From contig CAWAWJ010000001.1 in assembly GCA_963785735.1 (NCBI GenBank), positions 1,116,001 to 1,180,000 on the forward strand: a stretch of DNA of 64,000 nt, read 5' to 3'. The notes under the pieces were generated by a model that did no database searches, was not told the origin of the DNA, and was given only the letters and a program-made list of their open reading frames with translations. This document shows positions 37,966-45,849 of the stretch, piece after piece (positions within the stretch are counted from its first letter, which is position 1; each line of letters begins with the position of its first letter). Source of the stretch: REEB95 sp963785735. GTDB lineage: Bacteria > Pseudomonadota > Alphaproteobacteria > ATCC43930 > CGMCC-115725. The position numbers were made by a program, and so were the translations under genes.

Positions 37966-39699
37966 ATGACGAAAACGAAACCAATCAAGACATGGGTTGT
38001 CGCGGGCTGTGGCGTCGCATTGATCGGCGCCGGGCTCCTTGCGCTGGTGTTGTACAAGACCGGCGCGCGGCAATCCGCGCCGGCCAACCTTGAGCCGGTC
38101 GCCCTCGACAGCGCGCTCGGCGGCTATCTCGCCGCCCGCCACGCGCAACAGGAACACGACTACGCCGATGCCTCGACCTTCGTCGACCGCTCGCTCGCCG
38201 ACGACCCCGGCAATTACGACCTGTTGCGCCGCGGCTTCGTCCTGCGCCTGTCCGAGGGCCGGGTCGGGGACGCGGTCGATCTCGCCCGCCGCATCGTCGC
38301 GCATGACGGCGCTGGCGGCCTCGCCGGGCTGGTGCTGCTGGAGCAGGCGATCAAGACCGGCGATTTCGACGGTGCCGCGAAAATCGCGGCGGCGATCCCG
38401 CGCGAGGGCGCGCAACGCTATTCCGTGCCGTTGTTGCTCGCCTGGATCGACGCGGCGCGCGGCCAGGGCGGCAAGGTGGCGAATGACATCGCCGGCGCGG
38501 GCGATACGCTCGGCCTGGGGCCGCTGAAGGAGATTCACGGCACGCTGATCGCCGACCTTGCGGATAAGGCCAATCAGGCAAATGCCGGTTACAAGAAGAT
38601 CATCGCCGCGGAAAATCCGCCCAGCCTGCGCGTGGTGCAACTCGCCGGGAATTTCTACGAGCGTCACAACCAGCCGGCGGATGCGCGCGTGCTTTATGAA
38701 AGCGTGGCGGCGATCGACGATTCCGAAATCGCCGCCTCCGGGCTCGACCGAGTCCGCAAATCGATCGTCCCGCCGCGCGCGGTGGCAAATCCGGCCGACG
38801 GCGCCGCCGAGGTGCTGTTCGATCTCGCCAGCCTGCTCAATCAGCGCGACACGATGGATGCCGCACTGATCTATGGGCGTCTCGCGCTCGATCTCAAACC
38901 CGATTTCGCGCTGGCCGCACTTCTGCTCGGCGAGATCCGCGCGCGGCAGGACCGCGACGCCGACGCGCTGGCGATCTACCGCGGCATCAGCAAGGATTCG
39001 CCCTTCTACTGGACGGCGCAATTGCGCATGGCGTTGGTGCTTGACGCGCTCGACCGCGAGTCCGAAGCCCGGTCGCAGCTCGAGACCATGGCGGCGGCTC
39101 GCCCAGACCGCGCCGAGCCACTGATCGAGCTGGGCGATATCGAGCGCGGCCACAGCAATTTCGACGCTGCGGCATCCGCCTATGACCGCGGCCTGGCGCG
39201 CATTCCCGATCCGTCGCCGCAGCAATGGAACATATTTTACAGCCGCGGCGTCGCCTATGAACGCTCCAACCAGTGGCCGAAGGCCGAGGCCGATTTCAAG
39301 CGCGCGCTCGAATTGCAGCCCGACCAGCCGCTGGTGCTCAATTATCTGGGTTATACCTGGATCGATAAGGGCGAGAATCTCGACCAAGGCGTGCGTATGA
39401 TCCAGCGCGCGGTCGAACTCCGGCCGAGCGACGGTTACATTGTCGACAGCCTGGGCTGGGCCTATTTCAAGCTCGGCGATTTTCCGCGCGCGACCCAGAT
39501 GCTGGAAAAGGCGATCGAACTCCTGCCCGAGGATCCGACCATCAACGATCATCTCGGCGATGCCTATTGGCAGGACGGTCGGCGCATCGAGGCGCGTTAT
39601 CAATGGCGCCGCGCCTTGCAATTCAAACCCGAGGCGGATGAAGTGAAGAAGATCGAGGGCAAGCTCGACCGCGGGCTGAGCAATACCGGCGGCGGTTGA
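37966..39699 (+). CDS. Membrane-anchored tetratricopeptide repeat protein
   Basis: This is a TPR-rich protein of unknown specific role that is often paired with ispE in alphaproteobacteria. From ATG 37966 it is 577 aa; ATG 37951 would add five residues. An N-terminal hydrophobic anchor (VVAGCGVALIGAGLLALVLY, about residues 11-30) is followed by TPR units. These are clearest in the second half: YSRGVAYERSNQWPKAEADFKRALEL, VDSLGWAYFKLGDFPRA and INDHLGDAYWQDGRRIEARY. It probably scaffolds a periplasmic or membrane complex. Its TGA overlaps the ispE start (TTGA). Confidence 0.85.
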   Translation: MTKTKPIKTWVVAGCGVALIGAGLLALVLYKTGARQSAPANLEPVALDSALGGYLAARHAQQEHDYADASTFVDRSLADDPGNYDLLRRGFVLRLSEGRVGDAVDLARRIVAHDGAGGLAGLVLLEQAIKTGDFDGAAKIAAAIPREGAQRYSVPLLLAWIDAARGQGGKVANDIAGAGDTLGLGPLKEIHGTLIADLADKANQANAGYKKIIAAENPPSLRVVQLAGNFYERHNQPADARVLYESVAAIDDSEIAASGLDRVRKSIVPPRAVANPADGAAEVLFDLASLLNQRDTMDAALIYGRLALDLKPDFALAALLLGEIRARQDRDADALAIYRGISKDSPFYWTAQLRMALVLDALDRESEARSQLETMAAARPDRAEPLIELGDIERGHSNFDAAASAYDRGLARIPDPSPQQWNIFYSRGVAYERSNQWPKAEADFKRALELQPDQPLVLNYLGYTWIDKGENLDQGVRMIQRAVELRPSDGYIVDSLGWAYFKLGDFPRATQMLEKAIELLPEDPTINDHLGDAYWQDGRRIEARYQWRRALQFKPEADEVKKIEGKLDRGLSNTGGG

Positions 39700-40553
39700 C
39701 GCATCCCTTGCTCGCGCCGGCCAAACTCAATCTCTATCTCCACGTCGTCGGGCGGCGCGCGGACGGCTATCATTTGCTCGACAGCCTGGTGGCCTTCGCC
39801 GATATCGGCGACCGGTTGACGGTTTATTCCGCGCCGCAATTGATGCTCGAACTTTCTGGGCCCTTCGCCCGCGATCTCGGCGGCGATCTCAAGGGCAATC
39901 TGGTCTGGCGCGCGGCGGAGTTGCTCGCGCGGCATCTTGGACGCGTACCGTCGGTGCGGATTCATCTGGAAAAGAATCTTCCGGTCGCCTCGGGCATCGG
40001 CGGCGGCTCGAGCGATGCGGCGGTGACGCTCAAGGCGCTCGACGCCTTGTGGCAAGGCGGGCTCGGCCGGTCCGGTCTGGTATCCCTGGCGCGCGGGCTC
40101 GGTGCCGACGTGCCGGTCTGTCTCGCGGGCAAGACCTCCTGGTTGGGCGGCATCGGCGAAGAAGTGGCACCGGCGCCCAAACTGCCGCCGGTCTGGCTGG
40201 TGCTGGTCAATCCCGGCAAGGCGCTGCCCACGGCCGATGTCTTCAAGGCGCGGCGCGGGCCTTATGCGGCGCCCGCGCGCTTCATCCGCGCACCGGCGAG
40301 CGTGACAGATCTGGCCGATCTTCTCAAATCGTGCGGCAACGGTCTGACCGATGCGGCGCTCGGCTTGGTGCCGGAGATCGGCGCGGCGCTCGATCTGCTC
40401 GAAGTCTGTCCGGGCGCGCTGATCGCGCGCATGAGCGGCAGCGGCGCCACCTGCTTTGCGCTCTTCGCCACGCGCGCCAACGCCCGTATGGCGGCGCGGC
40501 GGCTCAAATCGCAAAAACCTGGCTGGTGGGTGGCGAGCGGGCGGCTGCTCTAG
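39696..40553 (+). CDS. ispE: 4-diphosphocytidyl-2-C-methyl-D-erythritol kinase IspE
   Basis: IspE is the GHMP kinase of the MEP isoprenoid pathway. The 285-aa product has PAKLNLYLHVVGRRADGYH at its start, the ATP loop LPVASGIGGGSSDAA (about residues 92-106), GADVPVCL and the C-terminal MSGSGATCFALF. The start is TTG 39696, overlapping the TPR stop as TTGA. It converges on the Sel1 gene with a 10-base gap. Confidence 0.95.
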   Translation: MTHPLLAPAKLNLYLHVVGRRADGYHLLDSLVAFADIGDRLTVYSAPQLMLELSGPFARDLGGDLKGNLVWRAAELLARHLGRVPSVRIHLEKNLPVASGIGGGSSDAAVTLKALDALWQGGLGRSGLVSLARGLGADVPVCLAGKTSWLGGIGEEVAPAPKLPPVWLVLVNPGKALPTADVFKARRGPYAAPARFIRAPASVTDLADLLKSCGNGLTDAALGLVPEIGAALDLLEVCPGALIARMSGSGATCFALFATRANARMAARRLKSQKPGWWVASGRLL

Positions 40554-40563
40554 CCGTCGGCGC

Positions 40564-42429
40564 TCAAGGCTTGGCGGCGTTGGCCTTCTGGTCGACCGTG
40601 GCCGGCGCGGCGCCAGTCTGGATGGTCTTCTGCAATTCCGTCGCGCGATCCTGGGCTTTCTGCAACTCGGCGGGAGGAAGACTGCTCGCCAGATGATCGC
40701 GGCGCTGGGCCGCGCCCTGGTCGCCATGCGCCGCCGCGGCGGCGTACCAGGCATAGGCTTCGGTTGAGGATTGCGGCACGCCTTCGCCGCGCTCATAAAG
40801 CAAGCCCAGATTGAATTGGGCATTGACCACGCCGGCCGAAGCGGCGCGGCGGAACCAGCGCGCCGCTTCCTGGATGTCCTGCTGCACGCCGGCGCCGTTG
40901 GAATAGGCCACGCCGAGATTGAAGGCGGCGTTGGCGTTACCCTGCGCCGCGGCCTTCTGATACCACTTCACCGACTGCGCCGGATCTTTCGGCACGCCCA
41001 TGCCTTCGCTGTACATCACGGCGACGTTGTATTGCGCCTCGGCGACACCGCCATCGGCCGCCGCCTGGAACAGCTGCGCGGCGTGGCCATAATCCTGCTT
41101 CACGCCTTGGCCCAGCGCATAGAGCACGCCGAGCCGGTATTCGGCCACCGGGTCGTTGGTCTTGACGCGCTCCTGGAGCCACGCGGCGAGTTGGGCCGGA
41201 TCTTGCGGCGCGTCGCCGGGGACGGGCTTCTTCGCGGTGGCGGGAGTGGTTGCGGCGGGCGGCTTCGCCGCCGCCACCTTGCGTTGCGGCAGCGGCTCGG
41301 TAACCGCGGGGGGCGCCTGATTAGGCTTGCTCGTCGTGTCGGCCACGGCTGGTGACTGTGGTGGCGAAGTCGCGGGCTGGTTATAGGCGACCGGCGGCGG
41401 CATCGGCGGCGCAACGCCGACGGAAGGCGGCGTCATCGTCGGTGTCACGGCGGGCGCGGTATAGGCAGTCGGCGGCGGCGTGTAAGGAGCCGCGGCGGGA
41501 GCCGGCAGCGCTGTCTGGGCGGCGGCCTGGTCCGGCGGCGTCATCTGCACCGCCGGCGGTAGCGCCGGGGATTGATCCGCCGCCGGCGATACTGGCTGCG
41601 GCGCCAGCATCGGCGAGGGCGGCGGAGTTATCGTGCTGGAATCGCTGTTGAGGGCGGTCTGGTCCTGCGGCTCGGACGACCCCGCCATCATCGACATGAT
41701 GCGCTGCGCGCCGAGCGCGCCGAGCGACACGGCCATCGCGACGGCGACGGCGATCATCAGCGGCTTGCGCGAACGCTTGGCGCGCAACGGCCGGGTAAGT
41801 TCGAGCGGCCCGTCGAAATCCGATTCAGATTCCTCTTCGGGTGCGGTGCCGCTCTTGAAGGAGGGCCAAGGCGCCGGGGCGTCCCGCCGTGGCGCGGGAG
41901 AGAAATCGGGCTCGCCGTCATCCTCGTATGCCGGATGCGGTTCCGGGGCGACGCGGCGCGGTTTATGGCGCGGCATCTCGTCGGGCTCGTTGCCATAAGG
42001 CTCCTGGGCTTGCTCCTCGGACCAGCCTGGTTTCGGCAGTGCCGCGCCCGCCGCCCGCCGGCGACGCTGTGACGCGTGATCGAGAATAGTGCCGTGCGAA
42101 TCCGCCACGCCCGCCTCGAGCGGAACGGCGGCCGGATTCGGCTGCGCTTCCGGCCGCGGCGCGGCCGGCTGGCGCGGCGCGCGCGCCACGGCGATCAGCT
42201 CGGCGAGCGATTGGTCGATGCCGTTGCCGTTATGCTGCGGCGCCGGGTTGAAGCCGTTGTGCGGCGGCCTCATCGGCGGTGCCGGCTGCGGCGCTTGGAA
42301 GGCGGCGGGATAGGCCCGGCGGATGGCGCGTTCGATCCATTGCTCGACCGGTACGCCGGCCCGGTTCGCGGCGCGCTCGGCGAGCTGGCGGAGATTGGCG
42401 TCGATCTCGATGCCTTGCCAGGAGCTCAT
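40564..42429 (-). CDS. PodJ-like Sel1-repeat protein with a membrane helix
   Basis: This is a 621-aa protein with the layout of a polar localisation factor. The N-terminal motif AGVPVEQWIERAIRRAY (residues 24-40) resembles the start of PodJ. A charged, Pro-rich cytoplasmic region follows, then one membrane helix (about 223-241, PLMIAVAVAMAVSLGALG), a Pro/Ala-rich linker (260-400) and at least four Sel1 repeats (415-570, for example AEYRLGVLYALGQGVKQDYGHAAQLF). Sel1 repeats would be periplasmic. It starts in a one-base overlap with the ParB-like gene. Function is inferred; it could instead organise peptidoglycan enzymes. Confidence 0.82.
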   Translation of the reverse strand: MSSWQGIEIDANLRQLAERAANRAGVPVEQWIERAIRRAYPAAFQAPQPAPPMRPPHNGFNPAPQHNGNGIDQSLAELIAVARAPRQPAAPRPEAQPNPAAVPLEAGVADSHGTILDHASQRRRRAAGAALPKPGWSEEQAQEPYGNEPDEMPRHKPRRVAPEPHPAYEDDGEPDFSPAPRRDAPAPWPSFKSGTAPEEESESDFDGPLELTRPLRAKRSRKPLMIAVAVAMAVSLGALGAQRIMSMMAGSSEPQDQTALNSDSSTITPPPSPMLAPQPVSPAADQSPALPPAVQMTPPDQAAAQTALPAPAAAPYTPPPTAYTAPAVTPTMTPPSVGVAPPMPPPVAYNQPATSPPQSPAVADTTSKPNQAPPAVTEPLPQRKVAAAKPPAATTPATAKKPVPGDAPQDPAQLAAWLQERVKTNDPVAEYRLGVLYALGQGVKQDYGHAAQLFQAAADGGVAEAQYNVAVMYSEGMGVPKDPAQSVKWYQKAAAQGNANAAFNLGVAYSNGAGVQQDIQEAARWFRRAASAGVVNAQFNLGLLYERGEGVPQSSTEAYAWYAAAAAHGDQGAAQRRDHLASSLPPAELQKAQDRATELQKTIQTGAAPATVDQKANAAKP

Positions 42430-43364
42430 CAGCGGCGCTCCATGCCGGGCAGCGAGGCGATGCGGCGCAGCGCCTCGTCGACCCCGGCTTGCTCGGCCAG
42501 CATCTGCTCGGCGGCGCGTTCCGGATCCGGCATGTCGAGCAGCGCATAGGCGTGATTGCGGGTAAGGCGGCCGGAAGACACCAGTTCCTTCAGCTTCGGC
42601 GGCAGGCCCATCAGCCGCAGGGTGCGGACGATATGAGCGATGTCGCAGCCGGTCGCGGCCGAGACGTCGCGCGGATCGAGCGAGAATTCGGTCATCAGCC
42701 GCAGATAGGCCCGCGCCTCGTCGATCGGCGATAAATCGCCCGCGGCCAGATTTTCGGTGAGCGAGGCGAGCACCGCCTCGGGGTCGGCGAGGGTGGTCAC
42801 AACCGCAGCGATCTGCGTCAGGCCGAGACGCCGCGCGGCGCGCCAGCGGCGCCGACCGGCGATGATCTCATAGCGGCCTTCCTCGCCCGGCTTGCGCCGC
42901 ACCAGAATCGGCTGGCGTATGCCTTCGCGGGCGATCGACGCCACCAGCGCCTCGGGCGCATCGCTCTCGCCGTGACGCGTGCCGATCGTACCGAGGTCGA
43001 ACACCGCGGGCGGTAGGATAAGGGTGGCGGCGTCGTAAGCCGGCGCGCTTTGCGCGGGCGCATAGGGTGCTGCTTGCGGCGCGGGCCGCAGCGGAATCGG
43101 AGTTGCGGCCGGACGCGGCATTTGTTCGATGCCGCTCCGCGGCGAGGCCGCGCGAGTCATCGGCGGCATGACGGGAGCGGGTGCGGCAACGGGACGCGGC
43201 ATAGGCTGGGGTTCGGGCGCGAGCATCACGCCTTCGGTGGCGGCGGTCTCGACGATCATCCGGCCCAACCATTGCGACAGTGGCAGGCCGGCGCCCTGCG
43301 CGGCGGACTGGGCCGCATCGCGCGCGATGGCAGAAACTCGATCGAGTTGCCACAGCCCCGCCAT
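42429..43364 (-). CDS. ParB-like nuclease/HTH domain protein with altered GERR motif
   Basis: This is a 311-aa protein with an N-terminal motif AGLPLSQWLGRMI (residues 25-37) shared with the downstream PodJ-like protein, a Pro-rich linker (50-110), a ParB/Sulfiredoxin-type domain (about 118-215; SIAREGIRQPILVRRK) and a KorB-like helix-turn-helix (about 232-285). The CTP-binding GERRxRA box of true ParB reads GRRRWRAA (170-177), and ENLQR is ENLAA. It has no ParA partner here, so it is not the chromosomal ParB. It forms a two-gene operon with the PodJ-like gene. I infer a regulatory or positional DNA-binding role. Confidence 0.85.
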   Translation of the reverse strand: MAGLWQLDRVSAIARDAAQSAAQGAGLPLSQWLGRMIVETAATEGVMLAPEPQPMPRPVAAPAPVMPPMTRAASPRSGIEQMPRPAATPIPLRPAPQAAPYAPAQSAPAYDAATLILPPAVFDLGTIGTRHGESDAPEALVASIAREGIRQPILVRRKPGEEGRYEIIAGRRRWRAARRLGLTQIAAVVTTLADPEAVLASLTENLAAGDLSPIDEARAYLRLMTEFSLDPRDVSAATGCDIAHIVRTLRLMGLPPKLKELVSSGRLTRNHAYALLDMPDPERAAEQMLAEQAGVDEALRRIASLPGMERR

Positions 43365-43385
43365 CAGGTTATCCCTCCGAACCCG

Positions 43386-43477
43386 CTAACCTCGTATTAG
43401 TTCGACTATAAGACATATTAATGGTTAATGCTTCGTTATCAAAACACCATATAAGTCCTGGCTTGCATTGACGATTC
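43386..43477. promoter_or_regulatory. Divergent control region with CtrA-like boxes and a GANTC site
   Basis: The gap between the ParB-like gene and the zapA side holds TTAA-N7-TTAT (43425-43439), one base from the CtrA consensus TTAA-N7-TTAA. For the minus strand a TATAGT (43410-43405) would place the start near 43398 and the box centre near -34, the usual position for CtrA activation. A second, weaker box CTAA-N7-TTAG (43386-43400) covers that start. Toward zapA, TTGACG (43468-43473) with GATTC (43473-43477) next to it resembles the ccrM promoter layout. All assignments are inference. Confidence 0.55.
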
Positions 43478-43523
43478 GTTAAGATCGGGCCTAAGGTAAC
43501 GGTCGTAACAAAGGGGGCATCCT

Positions 43524-43715
43524 CTGGGTCGAATCGAAGAAGCCGCCAAGCGACTCGAGCAAGCGGTAGCACGACTCGAAGCCGCCACGCGCAGCCTGTC
43601 CGGCAAGCAAGCCGCTAGCCCGGCGCGGGCGGCCGCGGCGCCCGAGTCGGAAGCCGATGTCGCCGGCCGGCTCGATGCCGTGATCAGCCGTCTCGATCGC
43701 GTATTGGAGGGCTGA
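43524..43715 (+). CDS. Small DUF4164-like coiled-coil protein upstream of zapA, apparent CTG start
   Basis: This is a 63-codon ORF with heptad-like content (RIEEAAKRLEQAVARLEAATRSL and DVAGRLDAVISRLDRVLEG) typical of the short coiled-coil protein encoded before zapA in alphaproteobacteria. The frame is closed by TAA at 43506-43508 and contains no ATG, GTG or TTG before the conserved part. CTG 43524 follows an AAGGGGG ribosome site (43511-43517) by six bases and is my choice. The stop overlaps the zapA ATG (TGATG), which suggests coupled translation. Four GANTC sites lie within it. Confidence 0.6.
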   Translation: MGRIEEAAKRLEQAVARLEAATRSLSGKQAASPARAAAAPESEADVAGRLDAVISRLDRVLEG

Positions 43716-44050
43716 TGCCGCAAGTCACCATCGCCATCAATGGACGTTCCTATGCCATCGCCTGCGATCCGGGCGAGGAGGAGCGCATCCGCCAATTGGC
43801 GCGCATGATCGACGCCAAGGTGGTGGGCTTCGCCAAAGACGCCCCCCAAGCCGGCGAGGCGCGCCTCTTGGTGCTGGCCTCGCTGCTGCTGGCCGACGAA
43901 CTCGCTGAAACCAAGGAAACGCTGCGCCGCAACCGCGAGCGCGGCGGACAGTCCCCCAATGGCGACGAGGCTGCCCTGGCCTCGGGCATCGACCGGCTGG
44001 CAAGCCGCATCGAGACGGTTGCGGCGCGGCTCGAAGCGTCACACATATAA
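43715..44050 (+). CDS. zapA: Cell division protein ZapA
   Basis: ZapA is a FtsZ-binding protein that bundles Z-ring filaments. The 111-aa product has the family N-terminus VTIAINGRSYAIACDPGEEERIRQLARMIDAK and a C-terminal coiled coil. ATG 43715 overlaps the preceding small ORF by one base. The 6S RNA promoter lies at its 3' end, which is the usual alphaproteobacterial arrangement. Confidence 0.93.
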   Translation: MPQVTIAINGRSYAIACDPGEEERIRQLARMIDAKVVGFAKDAPQAGEARLLVLASLLLADELAETKETLRRNRERGGQSPNGDEAALASGIDRLASRIETVAARLEASHI

Positions 44051-44056
44051 GCGTGT

Positions 44057-44062
44057 TATAAT
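44057..44062 (+). promoter_or_regulatory. -10 element of the 6S RNA promoter
   Basis: This is an exact TATAAT placed just after the zapA stop and 12 bases before the first base of the 6S closing stem. Transcription would begin near 44070. I see no convincing -35 hexamer at the right distance. Confidence 0.6.
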
Positions 44063-44069
44063 AAGGGTA

Positions 44070-44231
44070 AGAGGATGGGGCTGCGCGGTGCGTTAGGCCG
44101 CAAGAACCCCGGGGCCGATATGTAACTCTAGGGGACTGTCCCTACCGGGACCTTGGTCTCGGCATATGGTTCCCACCTGCGTAAGCGGGCCACGAGGGTT
44201 AAGCCATGCCGACGGCCGTCGCGGCTCCATC
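44070..44231 (+). ncRNA. ssrS: 6S RNA
   Basis: 6S RNA is the small RNA that mimics an open promoter and sequesters sigma70 RNA polymerase. It lies between zapA and the 5-FCL-like gene, its conserved place. The closing stem is GATGGGGCTGCG (44074-44085) with CGCGGCTCCATC (44220-44231). The interior has the long irregular hairpin expected, with a central region around CTCTAGGGGACTGTCCCTACC. A T-rich stretch (CTTTCCTTTCT) follows. The length is about 160 nt. The 5' end is set by the upstream TATAAT and is uncertain by several bases. Confidence 0.85.
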
Positions 44232-44282
44232 CTTTCCTTTCTGAATTTCCGCTTCCTCCATTGCTCGAAGGTTGCGCGCGGC

Positions 44283-44879
44283 ATGAACGGGGCTGACGAC
44301 ATCGGCAAGTTGAAAGCCGCCTTGCGCGCCGCGGCGCGCGAACGTCGCGCCATGTTCTTCCGCGTCAACGGCGCCGCGGTGGCGAAGAAGCTGTGCGAAT
44401 TCATGCCCGAGCTCTATCTGCCGCATAACGCGGTGATTGCGGGTTATGTCCAACGCGGCAGCGAACTCGATCCGCTGCCCGCGCTCACGTATCTCGCCGG
44501 ACGCGGCCACAGCTTGGCGCTGCCGGCGGCGGTGGCCAAGGACCAGAATCTGGTATTCCGCGCCTGGAAGCTGGGTGATCCGCTCGCGCCCGACGCCATC
44601 GGCAATTCCGCGCCCTTGCCGTCTTCGCCCGCGGTCGTGCCATCCGTGCTGTTTCTGTCCGTGACCGCCTTTGACGCGCAGGGGCGCCGGCTCGGCAGCG
44701 GGTTCAATCTCTTCGGTCCCACCATCGCGGATATGCGTGCGCAAGGCGCGTTGCAGGTTATTGGCTTGGGCTTCTCCATTCAGGAGGAGCGCGCCGTGCC
44801 GTTCGAGCCCGGTGACGTCATGCTTGATGGCGTCGTCACCGAGCGCGGCGTGGTATGGTTCCGCGACAAGAAATCCTGA
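44283..44879 (+). CDS. 5-formyltetrahydrofolate cyclo-ligase-like protein with altered active-site motif
   Basis: This is a 198-aa member of the 5-FCL (YgfA) family, which normally converts 5-formyl-THF to 5,10-methenyl-THF with ATP. Seen are the N-terminal LKAALRAAARERR, GYVQRGSELDPLPALTYL, AAVAKDQNLVFRAW and the C-terminal VMLDGVVTERGVVWF. The usual RLGYGGGYYDR loop is RLGSGFNLFGPTI (residues 136-148), so the glycine-rich turn and the Tyr-Asp-Arg trio are changed. It follows 6S RNA, as in most proteobacteria, and is 10 bases from the phosphoesterase gene. Activity is uncertain. Confidence 0.82.
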   Translation: MNGADDIGKLKAALRAAARERRAMFFRVNGAAVAKKLCEFMPELYLPHNAVIAGYVQRGSELDPLPALTYLAGRGHSLALPAAVAKDQNLVFRAWKLGDPLAPDAIGNSAPLPSSPAVVPSVLFLSVTAFDAQGRRLGSGFNLFGPTIADMRAQGALQVIGLGFSIQEERAVPFEPGDVMLDGVVTERGVVWFRDKKS

Positions 44880-44889
44880 GGGACTGCCG

Positions 44890-45735
44890 ATGCGGTTTAT
44901 GTTGCTGGGTGACGTGATAGGCAGGGCGGGACGCGATGCGGTGGTGCGCGAATTGCCGCGGCTCAGGAGCGAACTGGGGCTCGATTTTACCGCCGTCAAC
45001 GGCGAAAACGCGGCGCATGGCTTCGGCATCACGCCGCAAATCTGCGCTGAGCTTTACGCCGCTGGCGCCGACGTCATCACCACCGGTAACCATGTCTGGG
45101 ACCGCAAGGAAATCATTCCCTATATCGGCGGCGACCCGCGCTTGCTGCGTCCGCTGAATTTCCCGCCTAGCACGCCGGGCAAGGGCGCGGGCGTGTTCGC
45201 GCTCAAGGACGGCCGCAAGCTGGTGGTGGCGAACGCCATGGCGCGGCTTTTCATGGATACGCTGGACGATCCCTTCGCAGCGGTGGGGGCGCTCTTGGAC
45301 GAGCATCCCTTGGGCAAGGGAACATCCATCCTGCTCGATTTCCACGGCGAGGCCAGTTCGGAAAAGACGGCGATGGGCTATTTCTGCGACGGTCGCGCCT
45401 CCGCCGTGCTCGGGACCCACTGCCACGTGCCCTGCGCCGATCACCGACTCCTGCCCAAGGGCACGGCCTATGCGACCGATGTCGGCATGTGCGGCGATTA
45501 CGATTCGGTGATTGGCATGCAAGCGGAAAGCGCAGTCGCTCGTTTCGTCAAGAAGATGCCGGGCGAGCGGCTGCTGCCAGCCGAGGGCCCGGCAACGCTG
45601 TGCGGCATGCTGGTCGAGACCGACGATGCCACCGGCTTGGCATTGCGAATCGCACCGCTGCGCCTCGGCGGGCGGCTCGACGCGGCTTGGCCTAGCGAAC
45701 GGATTCCGGCAAGGGCTGTAACCACCGCGCCGTAA
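44890..45735 (+). CDS. TIGR00282/YmdB-family metallophosphoesterase
   Basis: This is a calcineurin-like phosphoesterase of the YmdB type, a dinuclear metal enzyme shown in Gram-positives to hydrolyse 2',3'-cyclic nucleotides. The 281-aa product contains LLGDVIGRAGRDAV (metal Asp), NGENAAHGFGIT, TTGNHVWDRKEI, LLDFHGEASSEKTAMG and VLGTHCHVPCAD with TDVGMCG. ATG 44890 starts the conserved protein, 10 bases after the 5-FCL-like gene. Confidence 0.92.
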   Translation: MRFMLLGDVIGRAGRDAVVRELPRLRSELGLDFTAVNGENAAHGFGITPQICAELYAAGADVITTGNHVWDRKEIIPYIGGDPRLLRPLNFPPSTPGKGAGVFALKDGRKLVVANAMARLFMDTLDDPFAAVGALLDEHPLGKGTSILLDFHGEASSEKTAMGYFCDGRASAVLGTHCHVPCADHRLLPKGTAYATDVGMCGDYDSVIGMQAESAVARFVKKMPGERLLPAEGPATLCGMLVETDDATGLALRIAPLRLGGRLDAAWPSERIPARAVTTAP

Positions 45736-45849
45736 TACTGCCATATTGCGCGGCTAGGTAGCCTTCGGGGGAGTCGAAGGGCGAATGGCCGTTGATTTAG
45801 CCGATATGCTATGGTCTCGGGCCGCGAACACATGGCTTAGCAAACGACC

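Noticed and set aside
44166..44282. Extended N-terminus for the 5-FCL-like gene starting at 44166
   Set aside because: It would translate the 3' half of 6S RNA and adds no conserved residues; ATG 44283 fits the family.
45736..45849. A short plus-strand ORF starting near 45785 before yebC
   Set aside because: It overlaps yebC in another frame, lacks a ribosome site and its translation is not protein-like.
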